From CAMYKD01 sp041617155 (lineage in GTDB: Bacteria > Pseudomonadota > Alphaproteobacteria > Kiloniellales > JAKSDN01), in contig JBFJPL010000008.1 of NCBI GenBank assembly GCA_041617155.1, positions 1 through 64,000 on the forward strand: 64,000 nt of DNA, in the 5' to 3' direction. The stretch's first letter is position 1, and each line of letters begins with the position of its first letter. The notes under the pieces are model-generated. The model was given only the letters and a program-made list of their open reading frames with translations, did no database searches and was not told the DNA's origin. Both the position numbers and the translations under genes were made by a program. Positions 8,178 through 16,002 of this stretch are shown here, piece after piece.

Positions 8178-8540
8178 TCAGGCCGTGACTCGATCGCCCG
8201 GCTCGATCACCTGACGCGCCGAGGCGTGATCGCCCGGCTCGATCACCTGACGCGCCGAGGCATGGTCGCCCGGCTCGATCACCTGACGCGCCGAGGCATG
8301 GTCACCCGGCTCAATCACCTGGCGCGCCGAGGCATGGTCGCCCGGCTCGATCACCTGACGCGCCGAGGCGTGGTCAAGGTGGAAGCTGACAAGGGCTAGC
8401 GCCCCGCGCAGGTCCGAAATTTCTGCGCGATCGGTTTGTAAGCTTTCACGGGTATCTGCGGACACCGTATAAAGAGCGCCATCCGCTCCTCGGATCAGAG
8501 TGGCTTCCCGACCCTCAATCGTCTTTGCCGCCTTGTTCAT
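8178..8540 (-). CDS. Candidate multi-core RiPP precursor with five DHASARQVIEPG repeats
   Basis: This 120-residue protein has two parts. Residues 1-55 are a charged, non-repetitive region ending in ALALVSFHL, with no signal peptide. Residues 56-115 are five perfect tandem copies of DHASARQVIEPG, followed by a short DRVTA tail. It contains no cysteine. The ATG at 8540 has a strong AGGAGAG ribosome site. The next genes downstream encode YcaO and TfuA, so the simplest reading is leader plus repeated cores, as in the thiovarsolin precursor. The family is not one I recognise. Alternatives are a repeat-bearing structural or surface protein next to the enzymes by chance. Confidence 0.75.
   Translation of the reverse strand: MNKAAKTIEGREATLIRGADGALYTVSADTRESLQTDRAEISDLRGALALVSFHLDHASARQVIEPGDHASARQVIEPGDHASARQVIEPGDHASARQVIEPGDHASARQVIEPGDRVTA
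8196..8375 (-). repeat. Five tandem 36-bp coding repeats
   Basis: Units lie at 8340-8375, 8304-8339, 8268-8303, 8232-8267 and 8196-8231, in translation order, and each encodes DHASARQVIEPG. The third and fourth units are identical in DNA. The others differ at five codon positions (Gly, Ile, Arg, His and Asp codons), all third-base and silent. There are no spacers, so this is a direct coding tandem array and not a CRISPR. Confidence 0.97.
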
Positions 8541-9124
8541 AATTCTCTCCTGCTAAAATTCGAGAGGAAAACGATATCGCCAAGCACCTTTGACACCTCT
8601 CCGCAATGGGAAGGTGCAAAGCTCAACCTTTATGCATACTTGGTTTAGATTAAATAATTACTAAAGGTTCTAGTATTTATTAATTTCCATTTAAACTAAA
8701 ATCAAATAAACAAATATGGTTAACTATTGCTATCGGAGTTTTTGCCGAAATGCGACAGCTTCGTGCACCGTTCCCACCCTGCGCAGGGCACGCCGGCAAC
8801 TAGATGACATCCAGCATCTCAAAGTCGCATTATCCGTGTGCCCCTTATCTCAGGACTTCGCTAGCACTGCATCAATCGTATTTTTGGGAGTACCGCAATG
8901 TCCCCAATCATCTTGAAGAGTGACCCAGACAATTGGCGATTTGGCTCGTCAGCCAAGAAAAATGGCCTCGTCTTTGCCGAGTATGCAGCCATACGGAAAC
9001 AGAACAAAAATGCGACTAATTCGGGGTTTCGTCTTTAGAAGTGAACTACTTCACTGCGGTCAAACGGCCGTGTGCACTAACGTTCTGTTGGAGGCTGTGT
9101 CCCCAGCGGAAACCAAGGAGAACC
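8541..9124. other. AT-rich intergenic region upstream of the RiPP-like locus
   Basis: I find no convincing gene in this 580-bp stretch. The part from about 8630 to 8730 is markedly AT-rich, with runs such as TTTAAACTAAAATC, in strong contrast to the GC-rich surroundings. It must hold the promoter of the repeat peptide gene, but I could not settle on a -35/-10 pair. A 66-residue open frame from 8716 on the plus strand has neither a ribosome site nor protein-like composition. Confidence 0.5.
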
Positions 9125-9130
9125 GTGATT

Positions 9131-9352
9131 ATGGCGACGAGACATGACGGTGCGCCAACCGACCCGCTCGTCGATATCCGGGCGATGCAGGTATGTTTGG
9201 ACGAGCTAGGAGATCACGCTGCAGCCAATGGTATGAAGCTTGCGGCCACACTCATAGGAGCGGCATCACGGGCAATCGCCGACGAGATCGTTGAACGACG
9301 AGCGCGAGACCAAGTCTGCGCAACGGTGGGCGAACGGATTTTCAATGCCTAG
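9131..9352 (+). CDS. Small hypothetical protein
   Basis: This is a 73-residue cytoplasmic protein with the helical sequence IRAMQVCLDELGDHAAANG followed by KLAATLIGAASRAIADEI. It has no signal peptide and no recognised domain. An AAGGAG site lies 10 nt before the ATG at 9131; a GTG at 9125, two codons earlier, is also possible. It is convergent with the large cyclase gene, with 26 bp between the stops. The helical, charged composition is protein-like, so I think the gene is real, but I cannot assign a function. Confidence 0.6.
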   Translation: MATRHDGAPTDPLVDIRAMQVCLDELGDHAAANGMKLAATLIGAASRAIADEIVERRARDQVCATVGERIFNA

Positions 9353-9378
9353 TCCGATCAACTCCGTTCACAGCTTTC

Positions 9379-12300
9379 TCAACTGACCGCTAGGTGAGCT
9401 GAGGCCTGTCGAGAAACATCTGCCAGAGCCGCTTTTGCGATCTTCAGCCAATAAGTCATGTCTAGACTGCGGTAGGCCGATACAGCGGATTCTATTCTGA
9501 GCTTAGCTTCGACCCAGGCCTCCCGCTCGCCATGTATCCTGCCGAGTCCGAGATCCGTATGCGCGATCAAAGGCCGCATATGGCGCGCAAAGGCCATTTC
9601 TTGGGCCTTGAAAAAATATGCTTCGGCTTGGTCATCCGCGGCCAAGGCTTGCTCGCGGTGGATTTCTCCGAGCAACCACAGGGCCCAAGCCTCGTCACCC
9701 TTGGCGCTATGCCGCTTGGCATGTTCCAATGCGATCTGTGCATGAACGCGTGCTTGTTCGTTGTTTCCCGCAAGCAGGTAGGCCTCGCCTAGCCAGTTCA
9801 GTTCATGCGCATATTGGAACTTTATGCCTCGTCTTTCGGCAATTTCGATCGCGCTCAGCAGAAGCTTGAACCCACCTGACAGATTGCCCATCCTAACGTG
9901 GGCATACCCCAAGGAGGCCGCGCTCAGCGGAAGTAGTAGGTTGATCCGAGTCGTTTCACAGAGCTCATGGCTGTGCAAGAGCGGCGGTAGACCTCGTGCG
10001 AAGTCGCCTTTTCTGAGGAACGCATTTCCGAGAAACACGTTCGCATGTATCTGACTGAAGGCGTGCCCCGACTCCTCGGCAATCCGAATGCCTTCTTCGC
10101 CAATCTTGATAGCCTCCTCAAAGCGCCCCAACTCGCCGAGTGCGCGCGCCAAACACCCCCGCCACGCCTCTGAAGCGATGCTCAACAAACCAAACCGCTG
10201 ATACGTGGATCCGGGAGGAATGCACTTAGATACGGCGAGAAACTGCCCGCGCGCCGATTCATAATCCCCGTGCTCCAGATAATTGCTGCCAAGGCGTGTC
10301 CTGACCTCTATCTCGCATTCTGAATAGTTGAGCCTTTTCGCCATCTTGAGGGCCTCCCTGCCCGTGCCAATGGCGGATTCCAACTCACCTCTCACCCCGT
10401 GATACAAGATCAGACTGGACGTAATGTTTGCGAGGCGCCTTTCGTCACGGATGTCGGAGGCCAGTTCCCGCGCAGAGATAAGTTGGCGACGAACCTGATC
10501 ATGACGTCCCAACGGAAAGAGCGACTGAACAAGCTCCAGCCTTACGTCAATCTCCCGCCTCTGATAGCGAGACATGGGCAGGTTTTTGGCCGCAGCCTGC
10601 AGAGCCTGCTCGAAAAAGCCGACCGCTTCCAGATTAGCCGATTTGGCCTGCGCACGCAGGCCAGCCCGGCGACAATAGACCAGAGCCTTCGGCCAGTTTT
10701 CGGCATGAAACGCGTGATGCGCCAAAAGTTCAATCTTGTTGGGTAGCTGAGCTGCACGCCGCCGTAAGATAGCTGCTATTGCTAGTTCATGGAGTTCCCG
10801 GCGCCTACGCTTCAGTAGCGTACCATAGGCGACGTCATGGATCAGGGCATGGCGGAAGCTGTACTCGAGATTCGGCATGATCCGGGTACGTTCGAGGAAG
10901 CCGGCGTTCTGCAACCGGCTCAGATGGACTAGCAGTTCTTCGCGCACCATGTGACACAGGCCCCGGAGCAATCCGACATCGAACCTGGGGCCAATGACCG
11001 AGGCGCAAAGTAGTATCGTCTTTTCTACTTTAGAGAGTGAATCTATTCGTTCTGCAATTACAGCGTGTACGCTGCCCGGGACCTCGAGATTGGCAATCGG
11101 AACCGCCGGACGGTAACCGCCAGTCTTGCCGATCAAGCGACCAGACTCCGCCAAGGAACGCACGCACTCTTCGAGGAAGAAGGGGTTGCCTTGGGTTTTG
11201 CCGACGAGAAGATGCTTGAGTTCCTCGAGCGCCGGCTCCGATCCCAGCAGTTCGTCCAGAAGCTGCGAAGTCTGAGCGCGGGTAAAGGGCTGTAGATTAC
11301 GTTCGAACTTGCGTGGCCAGGCCGCCCAGGTTTTGTCGTAATGAGAGCGACAGGTAACGACCATGAGGACACGAGCCGAGCGGACCCGGGCCGCCAGTTC
11401 CTCGGCCAGCAGGCGGGTCTCGAAGTCCGCCCAATGGAAGTCCTCGAAAACAAGAACCACCAAATCGCGCCGGCTGACGGCGGAAATCACTTCGCTGACC
11501 GTTTCGACCACCATCTGCAAACGCTGTGGCGGGTCCAGGCCCGTCCATGTCGGATCTTCTGAATGCAGCCCAAGCACTTCGAGAATCGCGGCATGGGCTT
11601 GCTGGCCGGTGATTCCGAGCGACGTCAGGAAACCGGCCGCGGCTTTCTCGACCTCGCGGCTACCACCCCCCGCCGGCAGCGGAATCAGGCTCCTGACAAT
11701 GCGTGCCGAGGGCTCCAGCGGACGCAGCGGTCCCGTGGGCAATGAATCGCTCAGCACGACTTGGTGGCGCCGGTGCGGCACACGGTCGAAAAACTCGTAC
11801 AACAGGCGGGATTTGCCAATTCCGGCGTCGCCGGTGATCACCACGGCGCAACCCTGTCCGGCGTCAACCTCGTCGAGAAAGCCCTGCAGGGCCTCGAGGT
11901 CGCTGGTTCGACCCGTGAAACAGCTCAAAGTCACTTGCGAGAACTGGTCAAGGTTCTTCCGGTCCAGGCAAATCTCCTTCAGTTCGAAAACATCAACCGG
12001 GCTCGAGCCCCGTCCCAGGCTGACCGTGCCATGGGGAGCCGCCCGGATCTGGTCGGCCGCCAAACCCGCGGTCGCTCGGCTGAGCAGGGTTGAACCGGGC
12101 GCCGCCGCCTCCTCCATGCGCTGGGCAAGATAGACGGCTTCGCCGGTCGCCCGGTACTTGCGGTCGGTCTCGTTTTCCGCCGTCTTGACAACCACTTCGC
12201 CTGAACTCAGGCCGATCCTGATGCGAACTGCAAAGTCGCCGCTCAACTCGGCATCGCCCTGGATCTGCCGACACATCGTGTGGATGGTTTCGGCCACAAG

Positions 12301-12567
12301 ACAGGCTCTGAGCGCATGGTCCTCCTGGGCGCGGGGGACGCCGAACAAGGCCATGACACCGTCGCCCAGAACCTGGTTCACCGTGCCCCCGAATCGGTGA
12401 ACCGCGTCTATCATGACTTGTAGTACGGTGATCAGACGATCGTCCGCATCCTCCGGATCACTCCCCGCGATCAACTGTGAGGACTGCACGATATCGGCAA
12501 ACATGACGGTGACGACCTTACGCTCTCCGTCAAGCCCTCTGATTTTCGTCTGATTCGAGGACATCAT
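9379..12567 (-). CDS. Class III adenylate/guanylate cyclase fused to AAA-type ATPase and TPR domains
   Basis: This 1062-residue multidomain regulator starts with a class III nucleotide cyclase domain (about 15-195). Metal-binding aspartates are visible in MFADIVQSS (D25) and LGDGVMALFG (D69). A STAND-like ATPase follows, with Walker A GDAGIGKSR near residue 250 and a Walker B-like LVVLVFEDFHWAD. Tetratricopeptide-like helical repeats fill about 630-1020. The same layout is common in soluble cyclases of alphaproteobacteria and mycobacteria. It may make cAMP in response to a bound ligand or partner. The target could be a Crp-type protein such as the one at 5177, but no direct link is shown. Confidence 0.9.
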   Translation of the reverse strand: MMSSNQTKIRGLDGERKVVTVMFADIVQSSQLIAGSDPEDADDRLITVLQVMIDAVHRFGGTVNQVLGDGVMALFGVPRAQEDHALRACLVAETIHTMCRQIQGDAELSGDFAVRIRIGLSSGEVVVKTAENETDRKYRATGEAVYLAQRMEEAAAPGSTLLSRATAGLAADQIRAAPHGTVSLGRGSSPVDVFELKEICLDRKNLDQFSQVTLSCFTGRTSDLEALQGFLDEVDAGQGCAVVITGDAGIGKSRLLYEFFDRVPHRRHQVVLSDSLPTGPLRPLEPSARIVRSLIPLPAGGGSREVEKAAAGFLTSLGITGQQAHAAILEVLGLHSEDPTWTGLDPPQRLQMVVETVSEVISAVSRRDLVVLVFEDFHWADFETRLLAEELAARVRSARVLMVVTCRSHYDKTWAAWPRKFERNLQPFTRAQTSQLLDELLGSEPALEELKHLLVGKTQGNPFFLEECVRSLAESGRLIGKTGGYRPAVPIANLEVPGSVHAVIAERIDSLSKVEKTILLCASVIGPRFDVGLLRGLCHMVREELLVHLSRLQNAGFLERTRIMPNLEYSFRHALIHDVAYGTLLKRRRRELHELAIAAILRRRAAQLPNKIELLAHHAFHAENWPKALVYCRRAGLRAQAKSANLEAVGFFEQALQAAAKNLPMSRYQRREIDVRLELVQSLFPLGRHDQVRRQLISARELASDIRDERRLANITSSLILYHGVRGELESAIGTGREALKMAKRLNYSECEIEVRTRLGSNYLEHGDYESARGQFLAVSKCIPPGSTYQRFGLLSIASEAWRGCLARALGELGRFEEAIKIGEEGIRIAEESGHAFSQIHANVFLGNAFLRKGDFARGLPPLLHSHELCETTRINLLLPLSAASLGYAHVRMGNLSGGFKLLLSAIEIAERRGIKFQYAHELNWLGEAYLLAGNNEQARVHAQIALEHAKRHSAKGDEAWALWLLGEIHREQALAADDQAEAYFFKAQEMAFARHMRPLIAHTDLGLGRIHGEREAWVEAKLRIESAVSAYRSLDMTYWLKIAKAALADVSRQASAHLAVS

Positions 12568-12875
12568 GCTTCCCGTCGGTTAAGCGGTGGGGCCGAAGCG
12601 GCGACCAAACCGTTTCCCTATGGCCGTGGCGGACTGGATACCAATAACACTTGTTCCTTGATGGCGCGAGTTCCCATGCTCGCTAGTTCTCTAGTTCTAG
12701 TGATGCCTTCCCATGGGTTGACCAAGAGCGGGACAAAGGATTCCATGATAACAAGGCCCTGACAATCGAGATTTGGTCAATTCGCGCCAGAGTCGAATAA
12801 GTAAGTTGAAGTTTCTGATAGACTTTAGCGTTGAAGTAGGTATGCTTTTAAGCCCTCCGGCGGGGTACGCGATGT

Positions 12876-12891
12876 CTACTACAAGTAGTAG
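12876..12891. promoter_or_regulatory. Palindrome in the divergent spacer (possible operator)
   Basis: The 399-bp spacer between the cyclase gene and the XRE gene (12568-12966) holds no gene that I can support. It contains CTACTAC-AA-GTAGTAG, a perfect inverted repeat with 7-bp arms and a 2-bp centre, about 42 bp upstream of a TATAAT box. This is the kind of site a dimeric repressor such as the neighbouring XRE protein could bind; that is inference. Confidence 0.4.
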
Positions 12892-12932
12892 CGCTTGCCG
12901 GTATTTTGGGTAACTTTGGCATCTGATCAGAT

Positions 12933-12938
12933 TATAAT
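12933..12938 (+). promoter_or_regulatory. Consensus -10 box upstream of the XRE gene
   Basis: A perfect TATAAT lies 28 bp before the ATG at 12967, in an AT-rich stretch. No good -35 hexamer is seen at 17 bp; TTGGGT at 12907-12912 is 20 bp away. If used, transcription would start near 12945, which favours the ATG at 12967 over the GTG at 12949 as the XRE start codon. Confidence 0.45.
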
Positions 12939-12966
12939 ACAATCCTAGGTGGAGCGTTTGATTCTC

Positions 12967-13398
12967 ATGGGTAGTCGACGAGATTCAAGGACGGCGTATG
13001 TCGATGCGCATGTTGGCAATCGGCTGCGCGAAAGACGGATCCTCCTTGGCCTGAGCCAGACGCGGCTCGGCGAGTCCCTGGGCCTCAGCTTTCAACAGAT
13101 CCAGAAGTATGAGCGCGGCATCGACCGTATCAGTGTCGGCCGTTTGGTTCATTTGGCCCACGTCCTCGATGTACCGATAACTTACTTCTTTGAGGAACTC
13201 TCGGCACCGGAAGGCGTTGACGGTGGGGAACTCGAGGACTCGGTATCGAGATCATCGGCTGCCGAAGCGCTGTCGGAAGATCCGATGTCGAAGCGGGAAA
13301 CCTTGGAACTGGTGCGGGCCTACTACCAGATCGAACAGCCAGAGTTGCGCAAGCACATTTTTGCCTTGATCCGCTCGATCGCCTCCAGAGAGCATTGA
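12967..13398 (+). CDS. XRE family helix-turn-helix regulator
   Basis: This 143-residue DNA-binding protein has an N-terminal Cro/CI-type helix-turn-helix (about 16-70) containing LGLSQTRLGESLGLSFQQIQ. The continuation KYERGIDRISVGRLVHLAHV is the signature of a widespread alphaproteobacterial XRE group. The C-terminal part (about 105-143) is helical, ELVRAYYQIEQPELRKHIF, as in relatives that respond to or bind partner proteins. The ATG at 12967 follows GGTGGAG at 12 nt and a TATAAT box. The neighbouring coiled-coil gene may or may not be a target. Confidence 0.9.
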   Translation: MGSRRDSRTAYVDAHVGNRLRERRILLGLSQTRLGESLGLSFQQIQKYERGIDRISVGRLVHLAHVLDVPITYFFEELSAPEGVDGGELEDSVSRSSAAEALSEDPMSKRETLELVRAYYQIEQPELRKHIFALIRSIASREH

Positions 13399-13736
13399 TC
13401 CCGTAACAAAACCATGGCTGCCGGATGCCGTTCGGCAAGACCTTGGATCCGGGAGCGCGTGGCGCCACTTGGATCAACGGCCGAGCCCAAACCGGCATAG
13501 TTTGCCGAGCGCCGGGAATTCAAGCCGCGGACAGTGTCGTCACCCAATATTCAATGGCGTTGCCGGTCCGGACCTCGAAGGACCGTCGCCTCGGATCATA
13601 TTTTCCTCGCTTACGGCAAGGATAAATTCACCAATAACCCCGAGAATCGGTGGCGATTAATCGGAATCGTCAACTCGTGGGGCCTTGCCGCGTTTGAACC
13701 GCGTGGCGCTAAGAGCTTACATCGGAGAACTCAGGT
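13399..13736. other. Intergenic region with no recognised gene
   Basis: The 338 bp between the XRE gene and the coiled-coil gene show no protein-like open frame on either strand. No hairpin terminator or repeat was recognised. A GGAGA ribosome site near its end serves the next gene. Confidence 0.5.
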
Positions 13737-15974
13737 TTGGCTAAGGACATGAGCGAGAAAGCCGTTCTCGCAGGCACCGCAGGTGGCGAGGACCTCGACG
13801 CTACCTCGGCCGGCCCGACGTCCGAGCCCAAACCGGCAAGGCTCGACATCCTGAGCCGGCTCGATGGCGTCGATTTGATGTCGAATCCATCCATCATCAT
13901 CGAGAATGTGCCGGAAGGCGCCCAGCTTTCGGCCGGCAAGAACAACTGGGACAAGACCTGGTCCCTGACACCCATTCAGCTCACCAAGCTCGAGTTTACG
14001 CCACCTGACGCTCAGGAGGTCGACTACGTTCTGACGGTCCGCGTGCTCTCCATCGACGCGGACGGCTATGGCAGCGCCACTACCCAGGCGCTTTTCGATA
14101 TTACCGTCGCCGCCAACCAGACCACGACGACCAAAGCCCCGCCGCAAATGCCTGGGGATGGGCCGGCAGACCAAGATCTGGCTGAATTGGAGGCCAAGTG
14201 GAAGGCAGCCGAAGAGGAGCGCCTGTCCGAAGCCGAAGCCCGGTGGAAAGCCGAAACCGAGGCCAAGTGGCGCACCATCATCCAGCAACGACTGGCCGAA
14301 ATCGAGACCAAACGCACAGCCTCCATAGACGAGGGCGAAACCGAAGCGGCGGCCAAGAAACACGCCGCGGAAGAAAAGCGCCGGGCTCTCGAACAAGCAA
14401 AGCGCGAGGCCGAGGAGGAAAAGCAAAGAGCCGTCGAAGCTGCCAGACTCGAAGCCGAAGAGGAGAAACGCCGGGCGATCGAGGAGGTCAAGCGCCAGGC
14501 CATGTCCGGCCAGCCTATCACCGACGATGCCGAACAGCGCCTTGCCGAGGAACGGGCGAAATGGAAGGCCCAAGAAGAGCAGCGGCTGGCCGAAATGGAA
14601 GCCAAGATGCAGGCCGAGCTCGAAGCGCGCATGGCCGAGGTCGAGTCCCGGCAAATGCTCGAGCTGGAACGACGCCTTGCGGAGGCCGAAGCTCAACGTC
14701 TGGCCGAGGAAGAAAAACGGCTGGCCGCCGAAGAGGCCAAGCGTCTAGCCGAAGAAGAAAAACGCATCGCCAAGCAGGAGGCCGAGCGCCTTGCCGAAGC
14801 CGAGTCGCGTCTGACCCAGGAGGAGAAACGCCGTCTCGCCGAGGCCCAGAGGCAACTGGCGGAACAGGAGGCCAAACGCCAGGCGGACGAGGAAATGCGT
14901 CTGGCCGAAGCCGAGGCCGTGCGCAAAGCCGAAGAACAGCGCCGGCTCGCCGAAGCCGAGGCCAAGTGGAAGGCCGAAGAAGAGCGGCGCCGAGCCGAAC
15001 TGGAAGCCAAACTTCACGTCGAGGGCGAACAACGCCGCGCCGCCGAGGAAGCCAAGAAAAAGGCCGAGGAAGAGCTTCGAAAGGCCGCCGAGGAAGCGAA
15101 GCGCCAACTCGAAGAGGAGCTCAAACGTGCCGCCGAAGAGGCCCGGCTTCAAGCCGACGCGGAACGGCGGACGGCCGCCGAGGAGGCCAAACGCCGGGCC
15201 AATGAAGAGTTGCGCCGCGCAACGGAGGATGTCAGACGGCAGACCGAGGAGCAGCTGCAACGTGCCGCCGAAGAGGCCCGGATACAGGCCGAGGAGGACA
15301 AGCGCCGGGCCGCCCAGGAAGCCAAACGCCGGACCCAGGACGAAAAGCGCCGGGCCGCCGAGGAAGCCAGGCGGAAAGCCGAACAGGAAAGACTGCGGGC
15401 TGCCGAGCGTGCCAAACACAAGGCCGAAGCCGAACGACGCCAGGCCAAGGAAAAAGCCAAGGAAAAAGTCGAGGCCAAGCGTCGCCAACTTTTGACCGAA
15501 AAGGATCGCAAGGCCGACGACGGCAAGAAGCGGGCCGCCGAACGTGCCAAACAGCGGGTCCAACAGGCCAACCAGACGGCCAAGGCGGGCGGCAAGCCCA
15601 CGGTCTCTCAAAGCAGCCTGCGCACCAAGAACAGCTCAAGTACGAAAGCCGTTCTTGGTGCGCAGCCTGCGGCTGAAACACCGAATATAGGGGAGACCCC
15701 CGAACGCCCTTTAGCCGAAGCGACAACGGCGCCTCAGCTGGAGGAGCGCCCCAAACGCCCTTTAGCCATAACGACAGCGGCAAGGAGAAGGCAAGCCGCG
15801 CCGCTGTCGCTGCCAAAGGCGAGAAGGCGAAGAAGCCGCCCGGTAAACTCAGCCGCTGGCTGTTCGGTCGGACCGACGTGTAGATTGCCGGCGCTTGCCT
15901 ATCGGGCAACGCCAAACTTACTGTCTTGCTCACGGCGACCAGAGATGGTCTCTAGTCCCAGTAAGAGGCCGTGA
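13737..15974 (+). CDS. Long coiled-coil protein, frame probably broken near the C-terminus
   Basis: The open frame gives 745 residues. An N-terminal globular part (about 30-130) contains NPSIIIENVPEGAQLSAGKN and looks like a small beta domain. From about 145 to 600 it is a nearly continuous charged helix rich in AEEAKR and EAERLAEE heptad-like units, which suggests a single alpha-helix or coiled coil. The tail after about residue 655 reads badly. A one-base slip at the C5 run 15697-15701 gives a better tail ending KPPGKLSRWLFGRTDV with a stop at 15881-15883. The start may be the TTG at 13737 (GGAGA 8 nt upstream) or the ATG at 13749. Function is unknown. Confidence 0.75.
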   Translation: MAKDMSEKAVLAGTAGGEDLDATSAGPTSEPKPARLDILSRLDGVDLMSNPSIIIENVPEGAQLSAGKNNWDKTWSLTPIQLTKLEFTPPDAQEVDYVLTVRVLSIDADGYGSATTQALFDITVAANQTTTTKAPPQMPGDGPADQDLAELEAKWKAAEEERLSEAEARWKAETEAKWRTIIQQRLAEIETKRTASIDEGETEAAAKKHAAEEKRRALEQAKREAEEEKQRAVEAARLEAEEEKRRAIEEVKRQAMSGQPITDDAEQRLAEERAKWKAQEEQRLAEMEAKMQAELEARMAEVESRQMLELERRLAEAEAQRLAEEEKRLAAEEAKRLAEEEKRIAKQEAERLAEAESRLTQEEKRRLAEAQRQLAEQEAKRQADEEMRLAEAEAVRKAEEQRRLAEAEAKWKAEEERRRAELEAKLHVEGEQRRAAEEAKKKAEEELRKAAEEAKRQLEEELKRAAEEARLQADAERRTAAEEAKRRANEELRRATEDVRRQTEEQLQRAAEEARIQAEEDKRRAAQEAKRRTQDEKRRAAEEARRKAEQERLRAAERAKHKAEAERRQAKEKAKEKVEAKRRQLLTEKDRKADDGKKRAAERAKQRVQQANQTAKAGGKPTVSQSSLRTKNSSSTKAVLGAQPAAETPNIGETPERPLAEATTAPQLEERPKRPLAITTAARRRQAAPLSLPKARRRRSRPVNSAAGCSVGPTCRLPALAYRATPNLLSCSRRPEMVSSPSKRP
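15618..15665. repeat. Perfect 15-bp inverted repeat inside the coiled-coil gene
   Basis: CTGCGCACCAAGAAC at 15618-15632 is matched by its exact reverse complement at 15651-15665, with an 18-nt loop between. It lies where the helical repeat region ends, just before the probable frameshift. No T-run follows. It could form an mRNA hairpin or be the trace of a small rearrangement. Confidence 0.85.
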
Positions 15975-16002
15975 GATCACCCAAGACAGAGTGGCAAATC
16001 AC

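Noticed and set aside
8196..8375. CRISPR array suggested by 36-bp repeats
   Set aside because: The units are contiguous with no spacers, are in frame within a gene with a good ribosome site, and vary only at silent sites. No cas genes are nearby.
14745..15611. Long minus-strand frames opposite the coiled-coil gene (Leu/Phe/Gly-rich)
   Set aside because: They are complementary products of the repetitive AEEAKR codons and have no ribosome site or domain.
15697..15701. Programmed -1 frameshift in the coiled-coil gene
   Set aside because: A C5 run is a weak slip site and no typical heptamer with a following pseudoknot is seen. A simple indel or sequencing error is more likely.
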